Shown here one piece after another: positions 12,061 through 22,849 of a stretch of DNA of 64,000 nucleotides (its first letter is position 1; each line of letters begins with the position of its first letter). Origin of the DNA: Sacculina carcini (Eukaryota; Arthropoda; Thecostraca; Sacculinidae); NCBI GenBank assembly GCA_916048095.2, contig OU696571.1, forward strand, positions 4,016,501 to 4,080,500, in the 5' to 3' direction. Under the pieces are notes generated by a model, which saw only the letters and a program-made list of their open reading frames with translations, was not told the origin of the DNA and did no database searches. Both the position numbers and the translations under genes were made by a program.

Positions 12061-15000
12061 CCACGAGGTTGCGTCCGTTGCCTGATATAATCTTTGACGG
12101 TTTGCCTCGTCTGGCAAAAAACCTCCTGAGAGCCATCAGGAAGCTATCAGTGTCAAGACTATGTGTGATCTCTGAATGTACAGCTCTCACTGACATACAG
12201 GTGATAAGAAGCAGGTACCGTTTCTCGGATTTTCTATGCTTCTTTACCTCGAAGGGACCGAGAAAGTCCAAGCCGACTACATTTAAGGGACGAACAGAGT
12301 CAAACCTGTCTGCTGGAATATCGGCCATTTTTGGTGGATGAGGAAGAGCACGCCGTTTTGCACAAAACGCGCAGTGGAGTAGAACGCTCTTGATAAGTGA
12401 TCTGCCTTTCGGTACCCAGTATCGACATCCTACTTCATTCAAAGTGTGCTCTAATCCACAGTGAGTGTTCTCTACATGAGCTCTTGTGATAATTAGCCGC
12501 GTCAAAACAGCCTCTCTTGGTAAGATAATAGGGTGTTTGACGGTAAGAGAAACGTTGGCCTCCCTTATCCGTCCGTCTACCCTCAGGATGTCATCCTTGT
12601 CCACGAAAGGTGATAGCTGGCTCAGCTTGCTGGAATTAGGTAACGTGCCGCTGGATTTCAGCAATTTAATTTCTGAACTGAAATGCTGATGTTGGCAAAC
12701 TCGAATACCTAGATTGAGTGCCTCGCTCATCTCGGATGCGGAGAGCGCACCTGTTCTGCGTTGAAGGCATTTTTGTGAGCTGCACGACGAGTGCAAATTA
12801 TGCATGTAGCGGAGTATCCAGGCTAATATTCTCAGATAATGCAATAGTGGATACTTCTCCGGTGACGGTAGACACGAAGCGTCGGTCAGTTGAGTGCACA
12901 CAAAAGGTGTTATTTGCTGCTGCTTTACTTCTGGGTCGTCGTGTGGTAATTCTCCAGCCATTTCTTGATGGGGCCACTTGCTCTTTTCCGTTTGTAGGAC
13001 CGATGGTCCGTTCCACCAGATTTTAAGTTCGACCAGTTCGCGCAAGTCTTTCCCTCGCGAAGCTGCGTCGGCGGGATTCACATTCCCTGGTACGTGGTGC
13101 CATTGATGCACATGTGACAGTTCTTGTATTTCCGTCACACGGTTTCCTACGAACGTATTGAACCGTCGGCTTTCATTGCGGATATACTGTAGGACTACCT
13201 TGCTGTCACTCCAGTACAGCACTTGGTCCGCACTGTAGCTCAGTGCTGCCTGAACTGCTGACGCCAGGCGCACTGCCATCACGGCTGCTTGTAGCTCTAG
13301 CCTTACTATGGACAGTCGCTTCAAGGGAGCAAGACGAGAGCGAGACATTACCAAGTTGACAGCGACGCCATCAGCCGTGATTACTCTACTGTATATTGCA
13401 GCTGCGAATGCGAGTTCCGAGGCGTCACAGAATATGTGGAGCTCCCGTAGTGCCGCTTCATCTGCGCTATCGCTAACCTTGAAGCATCGACTTACTCCAA
13501 CGTCACACAGGTGCTCAGCCTGTTGACACCATGACAGCCATCGATTTCTGTGGTTGTCTTCCACAATTTCGTCCCATTGAAGTTTAGCTGCCCAGATCTC
13601 CTGCAACATAATCTTTGCTACAGTCGTGAACGGTGAAAAAAAACCTAGTGGGTCAAATACTGACGCCACACATTTAAGCACACTGCGTTTAGTAGGCTCC
13701 AAATTCGGCGGATGGTAATTGACACTAAGCGTGTCGCTGCACGTGTTCCATGTGTACCCCAATGGTTTTTGCTCTGCATCAGTCAGAGTTGAGACGTTCG
13801 GCTCGACACTGTGTTCTGTTGATGGTACTGCTTTCAGTATTTCTTCATCGTTGCTGTTCCACTTGTGGAGGCGAAGTCCACCTCGTTTGAGAGCCTTTAT
13901 TGTGCTGACCATGATCTCTTTAGCGGCATCCTTGGTCTTTTCAGATCTTAAAAAATCGTCAACGTAGAAGTTCCGCTGTATAGCCGTTGCAGTCTTCGCT
14001 CCCGCAGGTGTTGAGTCACAATGATCTGTTGCTACTCTTGAGAGGATGAAGTTTGCGACTGATGGGCTGCATTTAGCACCAAATATATGCACTTGCATTT
14101 GATAAATATCACACGTCGCGTCTTTGCGGAGGTCTCTCCAGAGGAAACGTAGCGCGGGCTGATCGACATTCTTCACACGGATTTGGTAGAACATTTTCTG
14201 GATGTCTCCCGCTATAGCGTACCTATTCTCTCGGAACCGAAGAAGAACAGCTGCGAGGTTCTGCAGTAGATCGGGACCTCTCAGCAATATATTATTTAGC
14301 GAGGCACCATGATACTTTGCTGCAGCGTCGAAGACAAGTCTCACTTTGTTGCCTTTTCGTGGATTCACCACGGGATGATGAGGCAGAAGCCAACCCCTTT
14401 TCTGTGTCTCCTTGAGCTCTACAGAATTCAGCTTGCGGGCAAAGTTGTTGTCCAACATAGACTGCACTTGTTGTGCGTAAGCTTCAGCGAGGTCAGGGTC
14501 TTTCATCAGGCGCCTCTCCAAACTGTTGAGACGACGCGACGCCATGGTGTAATTATCGGGAAACTTCACGTCTTCTTTCCATAGGAGACCAACTTCATAA
14601 TGTTCTCCCTTATGTACGGAGGTTTCACGCAAAGCGCACTGATCTTCCTTTGAGCGAACGGGCTCTCCTTGATATTTACATCCAAACGACTCTGTGCTCC
14701 ACCAAGTCTTGAGTTGCTCGGTGAGTTGTGAACTTTCCTCCTCGACGGCGATGTGCATCACATTTTTTCCATGGTGGATATTTAGCCCAGATACCTGGCC
14801 GGTCAACGTCCAGCCGAACGCTGTTTTAACACCGACCGGCTGGTTCTGTCTTCCTTTTCGAATGTCGATTTGGACTACCGCTTCCAAAACGTTGGCTCCC
14901 AACAGCAAGCGGATTTTGTCACCAATCAGGTGTGGCAGGTCGATATCCTCCAGGTGCACCCATTTATGCAAGCGCCTTCTGAAGTCAAATTTAGGCGCAG

Positions 15001-16591
15001 CTACGTTCAGTTGCCTTAGCGTAAATACTTCTGGGACGTGAATTATTTCTCGGTCAGAAGCTTGTACAGGCTGTAAGTCAAGTGACAAACGCTGGGATAC
15101 TTGGGCTGGTCCACTTCCTTCAGCGTTCCGCAACGTGAGCATTTGTGTCTCTCCGCGCAGCCCCAATTCTTCCAGTACTGAAGACTCGCACAACGACGTT
15201 TGCGCTCCTGGGTCTAGCAGAGCGTTAACACGAACTTTGCGTCCATCTACGCCAAGTATGTCCACTGGGACTACTTGACGCAGCACTGTGTTATTGTGCG
15301 TGGTCACCGCTGCTGCCGTTCTCTCTGTTGGCTGAGTTGTCTTGGCTTCGGTGTCTACCGACGTTGGCCTTGCCGCCGTCGTGACCCGAGTACTGCCATG
15401 CAGACATACGTGGTGTCGCATGCGACATCCGTCGATGCCACACTTCTTTGCTGTCCTACAATTATTCACACCATGGCCTTTGCGCAGGCAGTAGAAACAG
15501 ATGTTGCCCTTGGCAACAATCTCTGCCCTCTCATCGAGCGACTTTGCCATGAATCCTGAACATTCATGCAATTTATGCATGCCATCACAATGAGGACAAC
15601 GGACTGGTGGTTTACTCGACGGAACCACATTCAATGAGACACGTTGCGCTACTTGATGATCAGCTCTCTTCGGCTGTAGCCTGTCAGTCGTTGGTGGTGG
15701 ATGCTGCGCTTTATGGTAAATACTATCCAGATAAAGTGAAACTTTAACTCGCTCCGCCAGCCAATTATCTATAATGATCATGTCTGGTTTCATTCGGTTT
15801 CGACTCAATGATGAGACGTATTCTGCCCAGTTTCGCTTGAGTGGTGTTGGAAGTTTCTCAGCGACACGGCGTGTGTTCTCGGAACTCTTTAGATCGCTTG
15901 AAAACCCACGTTGTTGCATTATTGTAACAGCACTGTTAATTTTTGCATGGAATTTCTCTAAAACTGCTGAGTCTGAATTAGACGTAATTGGGAACAAAAA
16001 AACGTCCTTCAGTACTACGCGGACCACGTCATCTTCGTTGCCGTATCTATCTTCGAGAGCGCGTATGGCTTGCGGATACATATTACCGTCATACATGAAG
16101 CCGGCTACGATGTGTTTTGCCGCGCCTGTCACCGCAGATTGGAGGTGCAACATTTTTTCTCGATGAGTTATCGCGGGTTGATCATGCACCAATGAGTGAA
16201 ACAACGCAGACCACCTGGGCCATTCTGCCGGCTGCCCGTTGAATTGTGGTAAAGTTAACCGTGGGAGGTTTGTCGGAGGAAAATGAGCCGGATATACAGG
16301 CGCTGTCGCTATGTTTGAGGTAGTTGGTTGAAAAATAGGAGCCGTTGGATTCAATTTATGTCCTGCCTGCAAATCAGCTTCATTGGCCATTGGCTTTGCA
16401 TTCGGCGCAGCATCTGCACTTGGCAAAATATCAAAATAGCCACTCTCGTTCACTCTGCCGTCGAATGTTGCATAGGCATTGTTGAATTGAGGCAGCTTGC
16501 TTGCCTCATCTGCCAGCCCTTTCTTTTCGTCGACATGCTGCTGATTATCTGAAGTATCAGGTTCAAGTTTGCGTGTAGATTCACGCAACAA
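12032..16591 (-). pseudogene. pol: BEL/Pao gag-pol polyprotein, main frame of 1,519 codons
   Basis: Polyprotein that makes the capsid and copies and integrates the element. Order by residue: gag with LPQFNGQPAEWPRW (about 115, DUF1759-like), zinc clusters (about 332-390, e.g. CPHCDGMHKLHEC and CFYCLRKGHGVNNC), aspartic protease LLDPGAQTS (about 457), RT with FDAAAKYHGASLN and YVDD (about 874), RNase H starting IFCDASELAFAAAIY, integrase zinc region HVENTHCGLEH...CAFC (about 1370-1413) and first catalytic Asp in LDFLGP (about 1438). The frame ends shortly after SGNGRN, where the second catalytic Asp is replaced by Gly. Upstream gag and downstream IN are frameshifted, so I treat it as a pseudogene despite its length. 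Confidence 0.92.
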
Positions 16592-17108
16592 TGGATCTTT
16601 CAGGTCTTGTGCATTTTTAACTCCAACTCTGCCGTTGCTACGGCATCATCTGACTTTTGTTGCTCGATTAGCAACTCGATTTGTTTCTGTTGCAACGCGA
16701 GCTGAGATCGCCTTCTAGTCTGTGCAGCCTGAAACTTACGTAATTCGAGCGCTGACGCGGCTTCCGCGCTCGCTCTGGATGACGCAATCGAGCCTTCCAG
16801 CAATGACGCTCAGGACCGTGCATCGTCCTGCCTGTCAATCAGATATTGTTTTGCACTGTCGTACACAATTCGGTACTGATCTTTGACATCTTTGATAAAC
16901 GATTCAGCGACATTTTTGTCAGTTTCTTCCGCAAAAAAAGTTTATCGTGCTCTTCACACAACTCGGTCAACGTCGCCTCGATATCGCTTAGCAGTTTGCC
17001 TAACGCGGTACGGCTTCCCGCACTGTCAATCAAAAGATGAGCATTTTCGCACTGGCGATCGAGATGCTCCTTCAGTCTTCTAGGATTCATACGCAAACCA
17101 CTAGCCAT
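16592..17108 (-). pseudogene. gag: BEL gag N-terminus, frameshifted twice
   Basis: The likely gag start is the ATG at 17108, 72 nt inside the LTR border. Frame one (17108-16839) has a helical N-terminus (MNPRRLKEHLDRQCENAHLL). Frame two (16803-16600) is rich in Ala, Gln and Lys and looks like a coiled coil (LALQQKQIELLIEQQKSDD). The main polyprotein begins in the third frame near 16591. The family normally has one continuous gag-pol, so two indels broke this copy. Confidence 0.75.
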
Positions 17109-17179
17109 TATACGGAATTAGAGGGAAACCTCATACCATGGCGACATGAACCGAGTGAGAAATGTGAGAAAAACTGTAT

Positions 17180-17477
17180 TGTGACAACAAACGGGTGTGA
17201 AGCGGGAAGATAAACCGGAATTAACTCGCCGTAATGTATTATAATGAAACAGTGCAACTGTGCGTGTGTTTTGGTGAGTTTGGACGGACAACTGTGCCCG
17301 GTGTGTACAGCGGCGGAGGTTTTTCTGAAAACGCGAAACAAAATGTAAAGCAGATACATAAGCGATGTGTAGGTAAATACGCAACTGATGCGCACGCACA
17401 CCAAACGTGCAGACACACGAGATTTCTGTAATATCTAACGGCAAAAATGCGATATACATAAACACAGGCGAATATAC
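17180..17477 (-). repeat. BEL 5' LTR, first half
   Basis: Matches 10597-10894 of the 3' LTR. It is interrupted after TATAC by E1; the second half is at 20104. Confidence 0.95.
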
Positions 17478-17846
17478 TGTGGTAAATGAGTGATGGTGGT
17501 CGCGAAGCAGCGTTGGCGTTTATGCGCGTGCGTTCGTCCTTGAAACGGGCGCGTATGAGTGATAGCAGAGCGAGCGGTGGAAAGAGCGTTGTGTGTTGCA
17601 ACGGGTGTCAGACGTCATGCGGTACGTTGCCATGGTGACGATGGTGTCGGTGACGGTGTCGGTGACGATGGTGCCATGGAGTCGTCGCGTGTGGTGTTGT
17701 TTGCGAGAAGTGTTGGTGTCGCGAGTAGTGTTGTATTGTGAATAGTGTGCGTGCGAGTAGTGTGCCTTGCATGTAGTGCTTTGTTGTGCTGTTATTCGTG
17801 TCATATAATTTTTCGTGTATCGTCCCGAATACATACATCTTTTGCA
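17478..17846 (+). repeat. E1 5' LTR (369 bp)
   Basis: Begins TGTGGTAAATGAG and ends near CATCTTTTGCA. It lacks about 50-80 bp found in the 3' LTR and instead carries short GTCGGTGACG repeats. It is followed by AGCTATTTCGGC, which recurs after the E3 5' LTR. Confidence 0.88.
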
Positions 17847-17869
17847 AGCTATTTCGGCAATCATGGCAA

Positions 17870-19696
17870 GTCGGAATATTGAGGAAAGAACATGGGGAAC
17901 TGAGGTGGTGCAGAGATAACAGAATATCAGAACCACCGGTACCATTAACCCGTCGCAGTCTGTTCTCCTTCTGTGGTCGAGTGGTTGAGCATCTCCCAAT
18001 CTGCGGATGGATGCGACCGGCAGTGTCGTTCTTGAAACGTGTGGCCAACGAATCATCCAATGGATGGGATGATATCATCGATAACGCCAAACTCTCCTCG
18101 CTGGTGAGCGACTTGGCAGCCCGCATTGAGGATAACGATCCGGCTCGAGGTGTCTGGAAGGTGTCAGGAGAGAAGGCAGTTGTGTGGGTCGACGCTAGCC
18201 AGTTAGCCGTTGGAGCTGCGGTTCAAGTGAACGGTGAAATCATAGAGGACGGAAGTTGGCTACGCGGTAAAAGCGCCGCCCACATAAATCTTGCTGAACT
18301 TGACGCGTTGTTGAAGGGTCTCAACATGGCCGTAGTGTGGCGGATGAGTGAGATAGAATTCAAAACTGACTCGAAAACCGTTTTCCACTGGGTCAGTGAC
18401 ACACTGAGTGGACTAACGCGGGTCAAAACCAAAGCAGCCAGCGAGCTCCTCATCCGTAGAAGGCTGGAAACTCTGAAGTCGGTGCGAGACGAGCTGGGTC
18501 TCAAGTTGTCTGTGTCTCTAGTGTCTACGTCAAAAAACCTGGCTGATCGTTTGACTCGTCTGCCTCGTTCGTGGACAAGAATCGGTGAGGCTGCCGGCGC
18601 AGTGATATCCGAAAATTCCCGGACCCCCGCAACACTCACAGATGTTAAGAACGTTCACAACGACACCGGACATCCTGGAGTTCGTCGAACGCTGTATTTT
18701 TCACGGAGACGCTTCGGAGACGCGAGGAGAAGAGACGCTGCTCAAGTAGTTCGAGAATGCGACATCTGCAAGGCTATTGATCCTGCGCCCATCAAATGGC
18801 CCGGCGGACAACTATCTGTAGGTGAGACGTGGAAGAGAATTGCGCTGGATGTTACGCATTATCAAGGTCATCACTACCTGACGCTGATCGACTGCGGCCC
18901 ATCCCGCTTCGCCATCTGGAGGAAGCTGGCCTCCGAGACCGCATCTTGCGTTGTGTCCCATCTACAAAGCGTATTTTTTTAACGCGGCGCTCCGTCAGAA
19001 TGTCTTGTGGACAATGGCACCCAGTTTCGCAGTGGCGAGTTCAGGCGTTTGCTGCACGAGTGGAACGTGTCCGTGTGGTTTCGGTGCGCATATATACCAC
19101 AAGGAAATGCCATTGTCGAGAGGAGCCATAGAAGCGTGAAAGTGATAGCGGCAAGGAAGCGGTGCTCGATCCAGGAGGCGGTGTATCGATACAATGTATC
19201 ACCGCAGGATGATGTCAACGAAGCATCGACACCGGCTAGTCAAGTGTATCGCTACAATGTGAAGGTGAAAAACGTCGATCACACAGCGGGCAGTGAACAA
19301 CCGAACGGAGGCTCACACAGACGAGGAAGCGGGTACGATGTCGGCAACAGGGTCTGGGTCAGACGAGCCGGAGCAAGATGTGATTCTCATTCTTCGCCCG
19401 GTGTGGTCACCTCGCAAGTGTCAGATCATTCCGTGGAAGTTGACGGCATTCCGATCCATGTGAGAGACATCAGACCGCGTGGCGGGGCAACATCCGTGGA
19501 CCAGGAAGGCCGGGCGTCCCAAGGTGATCCCGAGAGAACTGTTGAATCATCACCTGAGTCGATGTCAGCTCGCCATTCTGAAGCGGAGGCTGGTGGACAG
19601 CAACAGACTGTGAGGAGGAGCAAACGACGGAGGTGGCCTAGAACGTGTGCGACTTGTGATTCCTGCGAATCAGGGGTGGATGTGGTAAATGAGTGA
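17870..19696 (+). pseudogene. pol: E1 pol remnant: RT end, RNase H, integrase
   Basis: After the deletion junction the frame reads LTRRSLFSFCGRVVEHLP (end of RT), then RNase H with VVWVDASQLAVGAAV, the integrase zinc region ending CDICKAIDPAP, and the core LDVTHYQGHHYLTLID, LVDNGTQFRSGEF and GNAIVERSHRS carrying the D, D and E residues. One in-frame TAA at 18980-18982 splits the integrase core; the same frame resumes and ends at 19696, a few codons inside the 3' LTR. Without gag, protease and most of RT it cannot function alone. Confidence 0.9.
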
Positions 19697-20098
19697 TGGT
19701 GGTCGCGAAGCAGCGTTGGCGTTTATGCGCGTGCGTTCGTCCTTGAAACGGGCGCGTATGAGTGATAGCAGAGCGAGCGGTGGAAAGAGCGTTGTGTGTT
19801 GCAACGGGTGTCAGACGTCATGCGGTACGTTGCCATGGTGACGATGGTGCCGTGCGCACGAGCGTATTGCGTATGTATGTGTGTCTGTAGTTTAGCGAGC
19901 GACTGGATGAGGCAGTGTGTGTTGGGGGAGCGAGTCGTCGCGTGTGGTGTTGTTTGCGAGAAGTGTTGTGTCGCGAGTAGTGTTGTATTGTGAATAGTGT
20001 GCGTGCGAGTAGTGTGCCTTGCATGTAGTGCTTTGTTGTGCTGTTATTCGTGTCATATAATTTTTCGCGTATCGTCCCGAATACATACATCTGTTACA
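19681..20098 (+). repeat. E1 3' LTR (418 bp)
   Basis: Begins TGTGGTAAATGAG and ends CATCTGTTACA, followed by the TATAC duplication. Longer than the 5' copy by an internal indel near 19850-19940. Confidence 0.92.
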
Positions 20099-20103
20099 TA
20101 TAC

Positions 20104-20401
20104 AAATTTCAAGCGATAAACAAAAATACAGCTCACCTCACAGTCTTTCTTCTCCCTTAGATGCCACAGTTTATCAATCAAAATTGTCCGGCGTCTGACG
20201 CTATGACCAAGCCAAAAATGTCACTCCCCGAGATAACTACTATGTTGCAAACCCGTACGGCGACATTGCAATAAGCGATTGAATTAGGATCAGTACGCGG
20301 CATCTAGCGATCGATTTATAATTACTAGTTTGCATAACACTATTGAGCACACTACTAAACACACAATCACATAGAGCACAATTTGAAGCGTGGCGGCAAA
20401 A
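20104..20401 (-). repeat. BEL 5' LTR, second half
   Basis: Resumes the BEL LTR exactly after the E1 target duplication and ends at GGCGGCAAAA, then GAATT (20402-20406). Confidence 0.95.
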
Positions 20402-21625
20402 GAATTGAACAAATGCACAAATTTGGATATGATAAATGCTTTTATTATCGTTATTATTCCTATTGGCGTCAAATTTCTCTTGCACCACAGCGCCAGCTCT
20501 AACTCTGCACTTTCCATGACTCTCGTATAGTTTTCTCTTATTCTCATATTGTCCGCTGTGTAGTGTATTCCTAGTATTTTCAGTTCTTCTACCCAATTGT
20601 TGCTTCCGGTTGGGGTAACTGGAGCATAACCACCAAGGGCAAGCAGCTTGGTTTTTGCTTGATTCAGTTTGAGTCCAGGCATCTCTGCAAATTTCACCAA
20701 TTCGTTGGTTGCATTTTCAATATTTTGGGCGTCATTTTCGAGAAATAGAACAGTATCGTCAGCATATTGTTATATTTTTATTTCAACTTGATCGTGTATT
20801 TTGATTCCTCGGACGTCACTTGCTTTTGCAAGCTTGACAGCAATTACTTCTACTGCGAGGTTGAACAATTAGCCAGATATAGGATCACCTTGTCTAATTC
20901 CGCGTTCTAGGAATATTTTTCCCCTATATATCCGTTCATGTCTATCCTGGAATAATTTCGCTTGTTGAAATAGAATAAATTGATGAGACTTCTCAACAAA
21001 GGCCCAAAGTTATGTGCTTCTAGAATATTTTCCATATACGTCCACGATACTGTATCAAATGCCGATTGGAAATCCGCTGCCAGGATTACGGCCGCAATTT
21101 GGTTTTTGTGACAATGGTGGATGAGGTCAAATACCAATCTGGAGTTTTCAGCGATGTTTCTCCCTCGGATAAATGCAGTTTGTGTTTGACTGATCAACCC
21201 TGGAATTACTTGTTTGATCCTTTCGGCAATCGTCCTTGATAAAATCTTCAAGTCTACGTTCAATAAAGATATTGCACGCCAATCTTTAATCTGGTGGCCC
21301 GTGGTACCACTCTTAGGAATCATGGTTATTGATGCCTCATTATGTGATCGTATTAATTCACCTCTTAACTGTGTTTCTTTGAACGCTTTAAGTAAGATAT
21401 GGCCGATTGGGTCCAAGAATTTTTTAAAGAAACCTATAGTAAAACCATTTGGTCCTGGTGATTTACCGCTTTTCATTCTTGACATTGTGGCTTTGAGTTC
21501 TTCGAACGTAATTAGTTGTTCTAGGCGAACTGCTTGCTCCCTTGTGATCTTTCGTAAAGCTTGCATATCTCGTGGATCTATTGGTGTTGTCGCGGCTGCT
21601 TTGTATGTTAACTTTATTTTGTCGC
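20402..21625 (-). pseudogene. L1/Tx1 ORF2, reverse transcriptase core
   Basis: Minus-strand reading gives KSGKSPGPNGFTIGFFKKF and DWRAISLLNVDLKILSRTIA, AADFQSAFDTVSW (first catalytic Asp), GIRQGDPISG, then YADDTVLF near 20760, and KTKLLALGGYAPV with EELKILGIHY: all RT blocks in L1/Tx1 order. Lesions include a frameshift near 20907, a stop directly after GDPISG near 20872 and a break near 20700. Continues into 26168-26383 upstream and 10596 downstream. Confidence 0.88.
21621..21625. repeat. E2 target-site duplication, left (GTCGC)
   Basis: GTCGC before the 5' LTR, matched by GTCGC at 26168-26172 after the 3' LTR. Confidence 0.92.
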
Positions 21626-22083
21626 TGTGGTTTTGTGGTGTGTATATATAAACATTTGTGTATCTTTCGTTGTACATTATTTGTGTATATGCGAGTATTG
21701 TAGTTTTGAGCGATTCTGCACGTGGCAGTGCACTAGGCAATGCGGGCGATGCGGTTTCAAGTAGTTGCGCCCCCTGCGTCAATGTTGTACGGGTGCACCG
21801 ATATGTGAAATGCAGCTGCCTGGTTCGGTCAAGGAAGTGGCGCGTGCAGTGTGTGTGTATATTTATGTGTATGTATGTTTGTGTGCATGCGTATTGCGGA
21901 GCGATATGATCATGAATCGGGAGTGTCGTGCATGAGATGGTGTCGTGTGGTTGTTACTGCGTTTAATGTGAAGTGGGCTTCGGGGGAGTATTGAGTGTCT
22001 ACACGGGCGTGCAGGTGTATTGTGAAACCATATTGTTGTTGTTTGTGCCTTCGTTATTTCTCCTTAAAATACATTTCATCACA
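21626..22083 (+). repeat. E2 5' LTR (458 bp)
   Basis: TGTGGTTTTGTGG ... TTTCATCACA. Nearly identical to 25708-26167, with a few substitutions and a 2-bp length difference. Contains a TATATATAAA motif near 21644. Confidence 0.95.
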
Positions 22084-22105
22084 AGCTAACCGGCCCTTCA
22101 GCATC

Positions 22106-22849
22106 ATGTCAGCGATGAACAACGATTGTGCAATGCGGGCGTTCAATGGTGATGGAGACGTCGTGGCATGGCTCACAAAAGCCAGACTCGTAGCCAGACT
22201 GAAGAAGGTGGAAGATGTCGCCAGCTTTATTTCTCTGCATCTCGAAGGTGATGCTCTGGTGTTGTTCTTGGAGATGGACGAGTGTGATCAGGAGAGTGCT
22301 GAGAAGATTGAGAGTGCCCTGAAAACAGCCTACAGTGATGATTCGTTTGATGCATTTGGTAAGTTGTCCGAAAAGAGGTGGCACGGTGAATCAGTGCATG
22401 TCTTCGCCACCGAAATCCGACGACTTGCTGGGTTGGCGAATTTTCAAGGAGAAGCACTGGACAATATTTGCCGACTGCAATTTGTGAATGGCTTCCCCAC
22501 ACATATCAGATCGAGTTTGCAGAGAATGGAGAACGTGCACACAATGCAAATGTCGGTGCTGATAAATCACGCTCGTGTGCTGACTAAGAACGACGGACCG
22601 GTCGCGGCTGCCGCAGCAGCGCCGGCATCATGTCATGACCGTAGTCATCCAGACAGCGAGAAGAGAAGTCCGCAATTCAGGGGTCGGTGCTTCGTATGCG
22701 GCGGCCCGCACATGTCACGAGCTTGTCCGAGGCGGGAGTCCGTTATATGCTACACATGCGGACAAAGAGGACATATCTCCAGACAGTGCCGACAGGGAAA
22801 CGGTGCAGGAGTGACTGGTGCGCCAGCAGTCACTCCGACGACTCACTGA
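22106..22849 (+). CDS. gag: E2 Gag, nucleocapsid-type protein (247 aa)
   Basis: First ATG after the 5' LTR (22106), 22 nt past its border. Gag packages the element RNA in a cytoplasmic particle (family knowledge). The N-terminal part (FNGDGDVVAWLTKARLVARL) is shared with E3. The C-terminus has two zinc knuckles, CFVCGGPHMSRAC (CX2CX3HX4C) and CYTCGQRGHISRQC (CX2CX4HX4C), near residues 195-235. The stop TGA (22847-22849) overlaps the first pol codons in the -1 frame, the same arrangement as E3. No lesion seen. Confidence 0.9.
   Translation: MSAMNNDCAMRAFNGDGDVVAWLTKARLVARLKKVEDVASFISLHLEGDALVLFLEMDECDQESAEKIESALKTAYSDDSFDAFGKLSEKRWHGESVHVFATEIRRLAGLANFQGEALDNICRLQFVNGFPTHIRSSLQRMENVHTMQMSVLINHARVLTKNDGPVAAAAAAPASCHDRSHPDSEKRSPQFRGRCFVCGGPHMSRACPRRESVICYTCGQRGHISRQCRQGNGAGVTGAPAVTPTTH

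Larger units (their letters stand above)
17478..20098 (+). mobile_element. Gypsy-like element E1, internally deleted
   Basis: Inserted in the BEL 5' LTR with a perfect 5-bp target duplication TATAC (17473-17477 and 20099-20103). Two LTRs flank a remnant that begins near the end of the RT domain, so gag, protease and most of RT are gone. Related to E2-E4 by protein sequence. Confidence 0.93.
10597..20401 (-). mobile_element. BEL/Pao LTR retrotransposon, with E1 nested in its 5' LTR
   Basis: LTRs at 10597-11192 and at 17180-17477/20104-20401 flank a minus-strand gag-pol in BEL/Pao order (gag, PR, RT, RNase H, IN, C-terminal domain). The 5-bp target duplication is GAATT. The element split an L1/Tx1 copy and was then itself split in its 5' LTR by E1. 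Frameshifts in gag and IN and a stop in IN show it is dead. Confidence 0.93.
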
